This document shows, in pieces, positions 41,976 through 50,482 of a stretch of DNA of 64,000 bases. The notes beneath the pieces are model-generated. The model was not told the DNA's origin and made no database searches. It saw only the letters and a program-made list of their open reading frames with translations. Made by a program: the position numbers and the translations under genes. The stretch is from CAYSYY01 sp964576115 [NCBI: uncultured Gemmatimonadota bacterium] (GTDB lineage: Bacteria > Blakebacterota > Blakebacteria > Blakebacterales): positions 54,788 through 118,787 of the forward strand of contig CAZNUA010000004.1 of assembly GCA_964576115.1 (NCBI GenBank), in the 5' to 3' direction. Position 1 is the first letter of the stretch, and each line of letters opens with the position of its first letter.

Positions 41976-42311
41976 GTGACTGTCCTGATGTTTTCGCTGG
42001 CAGCGTTCCAGCAATCGGTTCCCGGCCAGGCCCAGCCCAATCCGTTCGGATTCCTGCTGCCCTTCATTCTGATTTTCGTCGTGTTCTATTTTCTGATCAT
42101 GCGGCCGCAGAGCAAGCGCCAGAAGGAACACAAAGCCATGGTGGATGCCCTGCAGAAAGGTGACCGGGTCGTGACCGCCGGCGGTTTCCACGGTACGGTA
42201 CAGGGGGTGGACTCCGAGGCCGAAACGGTCCAACTCGAGATCGCCGACCGGGTGCGGGTGACGGTCAGCCGGGGGAGCATTTCACGGGTCGTCACCGACA
42301 AGGCGGAATAA
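41976..42311 (+). CDS. yajC: YajC, Sec translocon accessory protein
   Basis: A 111-residue protein with one membrane helix (FLLPFILIFVVFYFLIMRPQ) followed by the hallmark RPQSKRQKEHKAMVDALQKGDRV in two parts and the SH3-like VTAGGFHGTVQGV. It associates with SecDF. Unusually, secD and secF do not follow; def does. GTG 41976 is preceded by GAGAGGAAAAGA. Its stop TAA shares an A with the def ATG. Confidence 0.92.
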   Translation: MTVLMFSLAAFQQSVPGQAQPNPFGFLLPFILIFVVFYFLIMRPQSKRQKEHKAMVDALQKGDRVVTAGGFHGTVQGVDSEAETVQLEIADRVRVTVSRGSISRVVTDKAE

Positions 42312-42829
42312 TGTCCCTGATTCCGGTTCGGCTGTATGGCGATCCGGTGCTGCGCCGGCAGGCCGCGGCGGTGGACGAAGTCGATGACGATCTGGGCCGG
42401 CTGGCCGACGACATGATCGAAACGATGCGGGCCTCGGACGGCATCGGTCTGGCCGCCAACCAGGTCGGCGAACTGCGCCGGATCCTGGTGGTGAATTTCG
42501 ATCTCGAGACGGGTGGGGAGGGGGCCACCGCTCTGATCAACCCCGAGATCACCGCCCGGGTCGGGACGATGCGTTCGATGGAGGGCTGTCTCTCGATCCC
42601 CGATGTCTGGGACGAGGTCGAACGCCAGGCCGAGATCGCCGTCACCTGGACCGACCCGCAGGGGCGGGAGCAGAACGCCGAAGCCGAGGGTCTGCACGCT
42701 GCGGTCGTTCAGCACGAGATCGACCACCTCAACGGAGTCCTCTTCATTGATCACCTGCCGGCGGTCAAAAGGATGATGCTGCGGTCAACCCTGAAGCAGA
42801 TCGCCCGACGGGCGAAAGAGCGGATGTGA
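42311..42829 (+). CDS. def: Peptide deformylase
   Basis: Metalloenzyme of 172 residues that removes N-formyl from nascent proteins. All three motifs are intact: GIGLAANQVG, EGCLS (with the metal-binding Cys) and HEIDHLNG (HExxH-type). It overlaps fmt by 4 bases, coupling formylation and deformylation genes as in many bacteria. Confidence 0.96.
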   Translation: MSLIPVRLYGDPVLRRQAAAVDEVDDDLGRLADDMIETMRASDGIGLAANQVGELRRILVVNFDLETGGEGATALINPEITARVGTMRSMEGCLSIPDVWDEVERQAEIAVTWTDPQGREQNAEAEGLHAAVVQHEIDHLNGVLFIDHLPAVKRMMLRSTLKQIARRAKERM

Positions 42830-43785
42830 GAACGGCCTTTCTCGGCAACGGTGTTTTCGGGCTGCCCGCTCTCGAAGCTCTGGCCCGATCGGGCCACGAA
42901 CTGGCCGCCCTGGTGACCAGGCCCGATCGGGAGCAGGGACGGGGCCGCCGGCCGAGTCCGACTCTGACCAAGGTGCGGGCCGGCGAACTGGGTCTGCCGG
43001 TGGTCGAGATCGACGATCTCTCTTCGGCCGCAGCCGCCGAAGCCCTGGCGGCCCTCGAAGCCGAGATCTGGGCCGTGGTCGCTTTTCCGATCATTCCCGG
43101 CGAACTGCTCACCATCCCTCCCGCGGGGACCGTCAACCTGCACGCCTCGCTCCTGCCGCGCTACCGCGGTGCGGCCCCGGTGCAGTGGGCGCTGATCAAC
43201 GGCGAGGAGACCACCGGAGTCACCACCTTTTTCATCGACGCCGGGATCGATACCGGCGCCATCTGTCTGCAGCGTGAGGTGGCCATCGCACCCGGGGAGA
43301 ACGCCGGCGATCTGTCCGCCCGTCTGGCCCGTCTCGGGGCGGCACTGCTGCTCGAGACCCTCGACCGGGTCGAGGCCGGAACGGCTCCCCGACGGCCGCA
43401 GAATACGGCTCTGGCCACCCCCGCTCCCCGCCTGCAGAAGAACGACGGAGAGATCGACTGGACCCTGCCCGCGGCCGCGATAGCGAACCGCATCAGGGGC
43501 CTGACCCCCTGGCCGGGAGCCTTCACCTTTCTGGAGACCGAACGGCTGATGGTGCTCCAGGCCCGGGTGATCAGCGCGGAGCAACTCCCCTGGGAACGCG
43601 ATCAGCTGCTGCGGCCCGGTACGCTGGGGGGCTTCGACGACGACGGTACGCCGGTGGTGAGCGCCGGCGACGGCTCGGGAGTGGCGCTCGTCAGCCTGCA
43701 GCGCGAGAGCCGGTCGGCGGCCCCGGGGGCCGATGTCATCCGCGGTCTGCGCTGCGAGTGCGGAGAATGCTTCGGTGACGACTGA
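42826..43785 (+). CDS. fmt: Methionyl-tRNA formyltransferase
   Basis: Formylates initiator Met-tRNA. 319 residues. N-terminal Rossmann domain starts RTAFLGNGVFGLPALEAL; the signature NLHASLLPRYRGAAPVQWAL and DAGIDTGAI contain the catalytic Asn/His/Asp. The C-terminal OB domain has KNDGEIDWTLPAAAIANRIR. GTG 42826 overlaps the def stop. It overlaps rsmB by 11 bases. Confidence 0.96.
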   Translation: MRTAFLGNGVFGLPALEALARSGHELAALVTRPDREQGRGRRPSPTLTKVRAGELGLPVVEIDDLSSAAAAEALAALEAEIWAVVAFPIIPGELLTIPPAGTVNLHASLLPRYRGAAPVQWALINGEETTGVTTFFIDAGIDTGAICLQREVAIAPGENAGDLSARLARLGAALLLETLDRVEAGTAPRRPQNTALATPAPRLQKNDGEIDWTLPAAAIANRIRGLTPWPGAFTFLETERLMVLQARVISAEQLPWERDQLLRPGTLGGFDDDGTPVVSAGDGSGVALVSLQRESRSAAPGADVIRGLRCECGECFGDD

Positions 43786-45094
43786 CCCGGTCCGGGAACG
43801 GGCGGTCGGGATCCTCACTGCGGTCGAGAGCGGCACCTTCCTCAACCGGGCGCTCGAGTCTGAAGGCGACGTCTTCGGGGACGGCTCGGCCGAGCGCGCC
43901 CGTCTGCACCGGCTGACCGCCGGGACCACCAAATTCCGGCTTCGACTCGATACCGAACTCGACCGGCGCCTGCCGCAGGGAGTGCGGAGCCTGCCCTCCG
44001 GGGTGCGGCAGATCCTCCGGCTGGCGCTCTACGAACTGCGCTTCGCCGGGGTGCCCGGCTACGCCGCCGTGAACGCGGCGACCGAGCTGACCCGGCGGGC
44101 CGGATTTGCGGGTCTGACCGGGGTCGTCAACGGCGTTCTGCGCAATGCCGTGCGGACCGGGGAACCGGACCTGCCTCCCGAAGGGCTCGAACGGCTGGCC
44201 GTGACCGCCTCTCATCCCCGCTGGCTGCTCGAGGAGATCGCCGCCCGTTATGGTGTCGAAGCCGCAGCCGCATACGCCGAATGGAACAATCAGCCGCCCC
44301 CTCTCTGGTTGCGGGTCAACGAGGCCGTGAGCGAGGTCGAGGAGGAACTGCAGGCTCTGCACCGGCTCGGAATCGAGGCCCGGGAGGAGGGACCTCTGCC
44401 CGGCTGGCTCACCTGCGACCCGGGTGCGCTGCCGACCATGCGGCCGGTTCTGGACTCGGGGCGCCTGCGGGTTCAGGATCCATCGGCCGCTCTGGCGGTG
44501 CTGGCCGCCGGCCCGGTCGAGAACCTGCTGCTGGCCGACATCTGTGCGGCTCCGGGGGGCAAATGCAGCCACCTGGCCGAGCGGGGGCGGGGCAGGGCGC
44601 GGGTCATCGCCACCGATGCCGATCCCGAGCGTTACCGGCGGCTCGCAGCCCTGGCCGCCACTCACGGCGGGCTGGGTCTCGAGATACAGGAGTGGGATCG
44701 GGTCATGGACCGCACGGGGGAGTTCGACCTCGTTCTGGTCGACGCCCCCTGCAGCAATACAGGCGTGCTCCGCCGCCGGGCCGACGCCCGCTGGCGTCTG
44801 GGGCCCGAAACGGCTCGCGAGATGGCGGCGGTACAGATTGATCTGCTGGAGCGGGCCGCGGAACTGCTCACGCCCGCAGGCGTACTCATCTACAGCACCT
44901 GCAGCGTCCTCGCAGGCGAGAACGAGGTGGTCGTGGAGCGCTTCCTGTCGCACCATACTGCTTTCATACCCGACGGAACGGGGCCATCTTTTCCGGCAGG
45001 CTTCGGTCTCGAACCAGGCCTGGCTCTTTCCCTGCCGTGGAAGCACGGCCTGGATGGAGCTTTTACGGCACGTCTGAAACGAGCGGGAACCTGA
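43775..45094 (+). CDS. rsmB: 16S rRNA m5C967 methyltransferase
   Basis: A 439-residue enzyme with an N-terminal NusB-like RNA-binding domain (about 1-140, ending VVNGVLRNAVR) and a C-terminal SAM domain (ICAAPGGKCSHLAE, VDAPCSNTGVLRRR near 325, STCSV near 373). Both conserved cysteines of m5C methyltransferases are present. GTG 43775 has GGAG about nine bases upstream; a longer in-frame start at 43733 lies within fmt and is less likely. Confidence 0.93.
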   Translation: MTTDPVRERAVGILTAVESGTFLNRALESEGDVFGDGSAERARLHRLTAGTTKFRLRLDTELDRRLPQGVRSLPSGVRQILRLALYELRFAGVPGYAAVNAATELTRRAGFAGLTGVVNGVLRNAVRTGEPDLPPEGLERLAVTASHPRWLLEEIAARYGVEAAAAYAEWNNQPPPLWLRVNEAVSEVEEELQALHRLGIEAREEGPLPGWLTCDPGALPTMRPVLDSGRLRVQDPSAALAVLAAGPVENLLLADICAAPGGKCSHLAERGRGRARVIATDADPERYRRLAALAATHGGLGLEIQEWDRVMDRTGEFDLVLVDAPCSNTGVLRRRADARWRLGPETAREMAAVQIDLLERAAELLTPAGVLIYSTCSVLAGENEVVVERFLSHHTAFIPDGTGPSFPAGFGLEPGLALSLPWKHGLDGAFTARLKRAGT

Positions 45095-45096
45095 GC

Positions 45097-45987
45097 ATGA
45101 TCAAGCTGGCGCACAACCGGTCCGGCGCGGGGGACCTCACCCTCATTCTGAAGACCGTCGGACTGCTGATCATCCTGTTGTTCGTCGTCACTCTTTTCTT
45201 CGGCGGCGGTATCCTTCTTTTCGACCGGCTCATCATGCCGGCTTTCACCAACCTGGGGGCCGAGGTGGAACTGCCCGACATCGTCGAGCAGGATTTTTAT
45301 GCCGCCAAGAGCGACCTGGCCGAGCTCGGCCTCGAGCTGGAAAAGATCGAAGAGAACTTCCACGATTTCGTCGAAGAGGGCTACATCATCGAACAGACCC
45401 CGGCGCCCTTTACCCGGGTCAAACGGGGCCGGACGGTCGGGGCGGTGGTCAGCCGTGGGCCGCAGATGGTGATCATCCCCGACCTGACCCGCCTGACCAG
45501 CGACCAGGCCCGGACCCGCCTGCAGGAATTCCAGCTCCTGATCGGGTCGATCGACTACCGCCCCGATGACACCCCCGAGGGGACCGTCATCGAGCAGACC
45601 CCGGCCCAGGGGGTGACCACCCTGCGCAACACCCGGGTCAATCTGGTGGTCAGCACCGGGCCCGCCACCACCACCGTCATGATCCCCCGGTTCGTGGATA
45701 TGGGCCTGCGCGACGTTCTCGACCTGATCCGCGACGACCTCGACGGGCGGGTCTGGATCGAGTGGGAATTCGACGACTCGCAGATGAACATGACCGTCAT
45801 CGAGCAGAGCCCCGAACCGGGAGTCGAGATCGAAGGCCGGCCGATCATCGATCTGCGGGTCGCCATCCGGACCGGATTCCAGCCCACCTCGGCCCACTTC
45901 GACACCACCGGCATAGGCGCTCCGCCCCCGTGGGTGCGACGTCTGGGTCAGAATCCTCCACCGGTCATTCCGCCGCCGGAATTCTGA
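45097..45987 (+). CDS. PASTA-domain membrane protein
   Basis: A 296-residue protein with a short cytoplasmic N-terminus, one membrane helix (about 15-45) and three PASTA repeats outside (beginning near VELPDIVEQDF, VIIPDLTRLTSDQA and TVMIPRFVDMGLRD; each has an EQTP/EQSP box). PASTA domains bind muropeptides or wall precursors. There is no kinase or transpeptidase domain, so it is a stand-alone PASTA protein, seen between rsmB and rpe in several FCB-related lineages. Its partner is unknown. ATG 45097 is chosen over an in-frame upstream start inside rsmB. The stop overlaps the rpe ATG. Confidence 0.85.
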   Translation: MIKLAHNRSGAGDLTLILKTVGLLIILLFVVTLFFGGGILLFDRLIMPAFTNLGAEVELPDIVEQDFYAAKSDLAELGLELEKIEENFHDFVEEGYIIEQTPAPFTRVKRGRTVGAVVSRGPQMVIIPDLTRLTSDQARTRLQEFQLLIGSIDYRPDDTPEGTVIEQTPAQGVTTLRNTRVNLVVSTGPATTTVMIPRFVDMGLRDVLDLIRDDLDGRVWIEWEFDDSQMNMTVIEQSPEPGVEIEGRPIIDLRVAIRTGFQPTSAHFDTTGIGAPPPWVRRLGQNPPPVIPPPEF

Positions 45988-46667
45988 TGGGCGTGCGTAT
46001 CGCACCGAGCATTCTGGCCGCCGATTTCGCCCGGCTGGCAGAGGAGATCGCCCGGGTCGAGGCGGCCGGCGCCGACCTGATACATCTCGACGTCATGGAC
46101 GCCCATTTCGTGCCCAACCTGACCTTCGGCCCGATGGTCGTCGAGGCGGTCAGCCGGATGACAGACCTCGAGCGCGACACGCACCTCATGATCAGCGACC
46201 CGGACCGCTACCTCGACCGCTTCATCGACGCCGGGGCTACCACCCTCAGCTTTCATCTCGAGGCCTTCGCCGACGACGAGCGGCAGCGTCGGACCGACGG
46301 AATCCTGCACCGGTTGGAGGAAGTCGGGGTGGGGCGGGGGATCGCGGTCAACCCCGACACCCCGATCGAGATCCTCGCGCCCTGGCTCGACCGGCTCGAC
46401 CATGTCCTGATCATGACAGTCCATCCCGGTTTCGGCGGTCAGGTCCTGATACCGGAGTGTCTCGAGAAGATTCCAATGCTGCGGGACATGACCGCGGCCA
46501 TCGATCACAGTGTCACGGTCGGGGTCGACGGCGGTGTAAACGATGACACCGCCGCTGATGTAATCGCCGCCGGAACCGACATTCTGGTCGCCGGTTCGGC
46601 CGTTTTCCGCTCTCCCGATCCCGCCGCTGCGGTCTCGCGACTGCGCCGGGCCGGCTCCACAGAGTGA
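45987..46667 (+). CDS. rpe: Ribulose-phosphate 3-epimerase
   Basis: Pentose-phosphate enzyme, 226 residues, TIM barrel. Motifs: IAPSILAADFARL, HLDVMDAHFVPNLTFGP with metal ligands, MTVHPGFGGQ and VGVDGGVN. ATG 45987 shares the A of the preceding TGA. It ends a tightly packed run that starts at yajC; a promoter for ffh follows. Confidence 0.96.
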   Translation: MGVRIAPSILAADFARLAEEIARVEAAGADLIHLDVMDAHFVPNLTFGPMVVEAVSRMTDLERDTHLMISDPDRYLDRFIDAGATTLSFHLEAFADDERQRRTDGILHRLEEVGVGRGIAVNPDTPIEILAPWLDRLDHVLIMTVHPGFGGQVLIPECLEKIPMLRDMTAAIDHSVTVGVDGGVNDDTAADVIAAGTDILVAGSAVFRSPDPAAAVSRLRRAGSTE

Positions 46668-46687
46668 GCGTCCGGGAAAAAAGCGTA

Positions 46688-46715
46688 TTGGAAACGGCGC
46701 CAATCTGCCTACATT
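46688..46715 (+). promoter_or_regulatory. Candidate promoter for ffh
   Basis: TTGGAA (46688-46693), a 16-base spacer and TACATT (46710-46715) lie in the 69-base gap between rpe and ffh, which is unusually AT-rich for this window. The predicted transcript would start near 46722, giving a leader of only about 15 bases. Confidence 0.5.
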
Positions 46716-46736
46716 AACAAATCTGTAGCCTCCATC

Positions 46737-48077
46737 ATGTTTGACGCCCTCACCGCCAGATTGACACCGGTATTGAGCCGCCTGCGCGGACGGGGAGTCC
46801 TGACCGAGGAGAATATCGGCGAAGCCCTGCGCGAGGTGCGCCGGGCCCTCCTCGAGGCCGACGTCAACGTGGCGGTGGCGCGGACGTTCATCGACAGAAT
46901 CAGAGCTTCGGCTCCGGGGACCGGGATAACCCGCGGTGTCGGTGCCGGACAGCAGCTGATCAGGATCGTCCACGACGAACTGACCGTTCTGCTCGGCGGC
47001 GAACCAGCCGGCGAGATCATTGCGGCCGACTCCCCCCGCGGGCGGATCATGGTCGTGGGTCTGCAGGGTTCGGGCAAGACGACGCTGTGCGGCAAGCTCG
47101 CCCGGCGTCTGGGCGGGCCGGGCCGGTCTGTGGCCCTGCTCGGTCTCGATCCCTACCGTCCGGCCGCGGGCGAGCAACTGCTCCGGCTCGGGGAGCAGCT
47201 CGAGGTGCCGGCGGCCGTTCTGGACCCGGGCCTGGATCCGGTCGCAGAAGGCCGACGGAGATGCGCGGCGCTCGAAAAAGAGGGGGCCGGCCTGATCCTG
47301 ATCGACACCGCCGGACGGCAGACGGTCGACCAACGCCTGATGGACGAACTGGCGGCGGTTCACGAGACTTTCGAACCGCTCCGGACCCTGCTGGTCCTCG
47401 ATGCCATGACCGGGCAGGATGCGGTCCGTACGGCCGAGTCGTTTACGGCCCGGGTGCCCTGTTCGGGTGCGGTGTTGACCAAACTCGACGGGGATGCGCG
47501 CGGCGGAGCGGCGCTCTCACTGCGCGAAACGGCAGGGGTTCCGATCGTCTATGCCGGTACCGGCGAGGGACTCGACGATCTCGAGCTCTTCCACCCCGAG
47601 CGCATGGCCGACCGGATCCTCGGCATGGGCGATGTCGTGACCCTGGTCGAAAAAGCCGCCCGGGAAGCCGGCGGCGAGGCGGCCCTGGCCGAGGAAGGAG
47701 AGCGTTTCCTCGAGGGCGGTTTCACCCTCGAGGACTTCAGAAAGCAGATCAGCCGCCTGCGGTCCATGGGGCCGCTCAGCGATGTGGTTGGTCTGCTGCC
47801 CGGTCAGCTGCTCGGCCGGATGCCGGACCAGCAGCTGGATGACGGGGCCTTTGTCGCTCTGGAGGCGATCATCGACAGCATGACGCCCGAAGAGCGGCGT
47901 CGGCCGGCGATCATCAACGCCAGCCGGCGCCGGCGGATCGCCCGGGGCAGCGGGCGGAGCGTTCAGGAAGTCAACGGTCTGCTCAAGCAGTATGACATGA
48001 TGCAGAAAATGGCTCGCCGGCTCAAAGGGCGGGCCGGCGGCCGGCGGGGCCGCAGAACGATCCCGCCGCTCGCCTGA
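46737..48077 (+). CDS. ffh: Signal recognition particle protein Ffh
   Basis: SRP GTPase of 446 residues that targets nascent membrane proteins. N domain (MFDALTARLTPVLSRLRG, LREVRRALLEADVNVAV), G domain with G1 GLQGSGKTTLCGKLA, DPYRPAA, DTAGRQ and TKLDGDARGGAALS, and a C-terminal M domain with methionines (MQKMARRLKGR) that binds SRP RNA. I did not find the SRP RNA gene. It precedes the rpsP-rimM-trmD-rplS run, a common order. Confidence 0.96.
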   Translation: MFDALTARLTPVLSRLRGRGVLTEENIGEALREVRRALLEADVNVAVARTFIDRIRASAPGTGITRGVGAGQQLIRIVHDELTVLLGGEPAGEIIAADSPRGRIMVVGLQGSGKTTLCGKLARRLGGPGRSVALLGLDPYRPAAGEQLLRLGEQLEVPAAVLDPGLDPVAEGRRRCAALEKEGAGLILIDTAGRQTVDQRLMDELAAVHETFEPLRTLLVLDAMTGQDAVRTAESFTARVPCSGAVLTKLDGDARGGAALSLRETAGVPIVYAGTGEGLDDLELFHPERMADRILGMGDVVTLVEKAAREAGGEAALAEEGERFLEGGFTLEDFRKQISRLRSMGPLSDVVGLLPGQLLGRMPDQQLDDGAFVALEAIIDSMTPEERRRPAIINASRRRRIARGSGRSVQEVNGLLKQYDMMQKMARRLKGRAGGRRGRRTIPPLA

Positions 48078-48117
48078 ACGGTACCGGCCCTCGATTGCGG
48101 GAGCCGGAGAATATCGC

Positions 48118-48133
48118 GTTCCGGTATCGGAAC
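48118..48133 (+). other. Perfect hairpin upstream of rpsP
   Basis: GTTCCG (48118-48123) and CGGAAC (48128-48133) enclose the tetraloop GTAT, 20 bases before the rpsP GTG. There is no T-tract, so it is not a simple terminator; a role in leader regulation is only a possibility. Confidence 0.35.
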
Positions 48134-48153
48134 ACGGCTGAAGGAGAAGGGCA

Positions 48154-48696
48154 GTGGCAACACGCATTCGGCTCCGGAGAACGGGGAAGAAGAAGCAGGC
48201 CTACTACCGGGTGGTTGTGGCCGACGCACGGAGCCCGCGCGACGGACGCTTCATCGAGGTGTTAGGCAACTATAACCCGCAGACAGACCCCGCCCGGGTG
48301 ACGATAGATGAGGAGCGGGCTCTTTACTGGCTCAAGAACGGTGCCCGGCCTTCCGACACCGTCATGAGTCTGCTCAGCAAAACGGGGATCCTGGCGCGCC
48401 TGGCCGCCGAGCGGCCCGACAGTCCCCTGCTGGCCAGACCGGTGAAGAAGAAGCGGATCGTTGCGGCGCCCCCGGAAGAGAAGGAACCGGCGGGCGAATC
48501 CGAACCGGCTCCGGCCGAAACCGAAGCAGCGACAGTTCCCGAGACGCCCGAGGTCGAGGCCGAGGCCGAAACCGAAGCAGCGGCCGATCCCGAGACGCCC
48601 GAGGTCGAGGCTGAGGACGAAACCGAGGCCGAAACCGAAGCGGGCGGCGAGACACCCGCCGGGGAAGCCGAAGCAGGTGACGATCAGACCGCGTGA
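48154..48696 (+). CDS. rpsP: 30S ribosomal protein S16 with long acidic C-terminal extension
   Basis: Residues 1-78 are ordinary S16 ([31 protein letters not shown] in two parts, [32 protein letters not shown]). The remaining 100 residues form a Glu/Pro/Ala/Thr-rich tail with an imperfect 17-residue tandem repeat (PETPEVEAE). S16 is normally 80-100 residues; acidic or Ala/Glu-rich tails occur in some Bacteroidota, but this one is long. GTG 48154 has GGAGAAGG upstream. The tail overlaps rimM by 20 bases. Confidence 0.93.
   Translation: MATRIRLRRTGKKKQAYYRVVVADARSPRDGRFIEVLGNYNPQTDPARVTIDEERALYWLKNGARPSDTVMSLLSKTGILARLAAERPDSPLLARPVKKKRIVAAPPEEKEPAGESEPAPAETEAATVPETPEVEAEAETEAAADPETPEVEAEDETEAETEAGGETPAGEAEAGDDQTA
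48538..48639 (+). repeat. 51-base imperfect tandem repeat in rpsP tail
   Basis: Two copies (48538-48588 and 48589-48639). The first 23 bases of each are identical, and both code for PETPEVEAE followed by an E/A/T-rich stretch. The 17-codon period keeps the frame. Confidence 0.8.
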
Positions 48697-49264
48697 CACC
48701 CTGTCACCCGATGACCTGGTCGAGATCGGGATCGTCGCCAGACCGTGGGGAGTACGGGGCGAGGTCAAAGTCCGGCCGACCTCCGATATCCCCGATCGTT
48801 TTGCCCGGCTCGCCGGAGTCTGGCTCTTCGACGGCCGGGACGAGATCCGCTATCATGCCCTGACCGGCACCAGGCGGCTCAACGACGCCGTCGTTCTCGC
48901 CCTGGAGGGGGTCGACTCCCGCGAGGCGGCCGAGGCGCTGAGGAACTGGACCGTGTCGGTGCCCGAGGGCGAGCGGGCCCCGCTGAACGAGGATGAGTAC
49001 TACATCGACAACCTGATCGGGCTCGAGGTCTGGGGCCGGACGGGTGAGTCCCTCGGGCGCCTGACCCGGGTTTTTCAGGGAGCCGCCCAGGATGTCTTTG
49101 AAATCACGACCGCCGACGGACCCGTTCTGGTGCCCGCCGTGGCTGCCTGGATCGACACGATCGATCTGGATGCGGGCCGGATGGTGGTCGAGCTGCCGAT
49201 AGTCGAGGAAGTGCGCCCCGGCGAGGAAACCGCTCTCGAAGAATCAGTCGAGGAGGGGCCCTGA
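48677..49264 (+). CDS. rimM: Ribosome maturation factor RimM
   Basis: 30S assembly factor of 195 residues that binds S19. N-terminal RimM domain ([20 protein letters not shown]) and PRC-barrel ([41 protein letters not shown]). GTG 48677, within the end of rpsP, fits the family start; the longer open frame upstream is the rpsP tail read in another frame. Two bases separate it from trmD. Confidence 0.93.
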   Translation: MTIRPRDTLSPDDLVEIGIVARPWGVRGEVKVRPTSDIPDRFARLAGVWLFDGRDEIRYHALTGTRRLNDAVVLALEGVDSREAAEALRNWTVSVPEGERAPLNEDEYYIDNLIGLEVWGRTGESLGRLTRVFQGAAQDVFEITTADGPVLVPAVAAWIDTIDLDAGRMVVELPIVEEVRPGEETALEESVEEGP

Positions 49265-49266
49265 GG

Positions 49267-50064
49267 ATGGAGGTGCACGTCCTGACCCTGTTCCCGGGCT
49301 ACTTCGCCGGGCCTCTTGACACCGGCCTGCTGGGCCGGGCAGTCGATGAGGGAGCGGCACAGGTCCGGGTTCGCGACCTGCGGGAGTGGACCCACGACCG
49401 GCACCGCACCGCCGACGACTACGCCTTCGGAGGCGGACCGGGGATGGTGCTCAAACCCGAACCGTTCTTCGAGGCCCTGGAGAGCCTGCGGGATGAGGGC
49501 CTGCCGGCCGACGCTCCGGTCCTCCTGACCTCGCCCCAGGGGCGGATTTTCGATAGCGAGGCGGCTCGGGAACTGAGTGCAGCCGGCACCTTCGTCATCC
49601 TCTGCGGCCGGTACCGGGGGGTGGACGAGAGGGTGCGGGAGGCGCTGGTCTCGCACGAGTACAGCATCGGGGATGTGATCCTGAACGGTGGCGAGGTCGC
49701 CGCTCTGGCCATCATCGAAGCGGTGGCCCGGCTCGAGCCCGGCGCCATGAGCGATCCCGGGAGCGCGGCCTCCGATTCGTTCGCAACCGGCCTGCTCGAT
49801 CATCCCCATTACACCCGGCCGGCTTCCTACCGGGGCATGAGCGTACCCGAGGTGCTGCTCTCCGGGGACCATGCGGCGATTGCGCAGTGGCGTCGGGAAG
49901 GGGCCCTGAGGGCGACACACGAACGCCGTCCCGATCTGCTGCGGACGGCCGAACTGACCGGGGAGGAGCGCCGCTTCCTCACCGGTCTCGAGACGGAAAG
50001 CATGGCGGTTGAAGGGGAACCGGCCGGGGGGCCGGATTCCGATCACCGAGAAGAGGAGACATGA
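49267..50064 (+). CDS. trmD: tRNA (guanine-N1)-methyltransferase
   Basis: Methylates G37 of tRNAs, preventing frameshifting. 265 residues, SPOUT fold. Motifs: [49 protein letters not shown] and [15 protein letters not shown], which form the trefoil-knot SAM site. A GAGGAGGGG site lies upstream. The stop overlaps an ATG; the rplS start lies two bases on. Confidence 0.96.
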   Translation: MEVHVLTLFPGYFAGPLDTGLLGRAVDEGAAQVRVRDLREWTHDRHRTADDYAFGGGPGMVLKPEPFFEALESLRDEGLPADAPVLLTSPQGRIFDSEAARELSAAGTFVILCGRYRGVDERVREALVSHEYSIGDVILNGGEVAALAIIEAVARLEPGAMSDPGSAASDSFATGLLDHPHYTRPASYRGMSVPEVLLSGDHAAIAQWRREGALRATHERRPDLLRTAELTGEERRFLTGLETESMAVEGEPAGGPDSDHREEET

Positions 50065-50065
50065 C

Positions 50066-50476
50066 ATGAAGCGCCTGGAGAGTGTGGCCGGTGCCCAGCT
50101 GAGGACCGACCTGCCCGATTTCAAACCGGGCGATACCGTGCGGGTTCACGTGCGGGTGATCGAAGGGGAGAAAGAGCGGGTCCAGGTTTTCGAGGGGATC
50201 GTGATCGGAATGCGCGGTTCGCGACAGGGCCGGACCTTCACCGTCCGCAAAGTATCGGGCGGAATCGGCGTCGAGCGGATCTTCCCGCTCAATTCGCCGA
50301 TGATCAAGACCGTCGAGGTGAGCCGCCGGGGCCGGGTGCGGCGGGCCAAACTCACCTATCTGCGCAAGCGGGTCGGGAAAAAGGCCCGGGTCAGGGAACG
50401 CCGGTTCGGCGCGGGGACCGGCGCCGCACAGGAACCGGCCGGGCAGGACGACGACGGAATCGGCCCGAACGACTGA
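50066..50476 (+). CDS. rplS: 50S ribosomal protein L19
   Basis: 136 residues. [29 protein letters not shown] (in two parts), [21 protein letters not shown] and [24 protein letters not shown] are the L19 hallmark. The C-terminus has a short extra Gly/Ala/Asp-rich tail. ATG 50066 follows GAGGAG. It is the last ribosomal gene of this cluster. Confidence 0.96.
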   Translation: MKRLESVAGAQLRTDLPDFKPGDTVRVHVRVIEGEKERVQVFEGIVIGMRGSRQGRTFTVRKVSGGIGVERIFPLNSPMIKTVEVSRRGRVRRAKLTYLRKRVGKKARVRERRFGAGTGAAQEPAGQDDDGIGPND

Positions 50477-50482
50477 TCGGAC

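Noticed and set aside
48118-48133. Hairpin before rpsP as a terminator for ffh
   Set aside because: The stem is only 6 bp and no T-tract follows; kept only as an unexplained hairpin.
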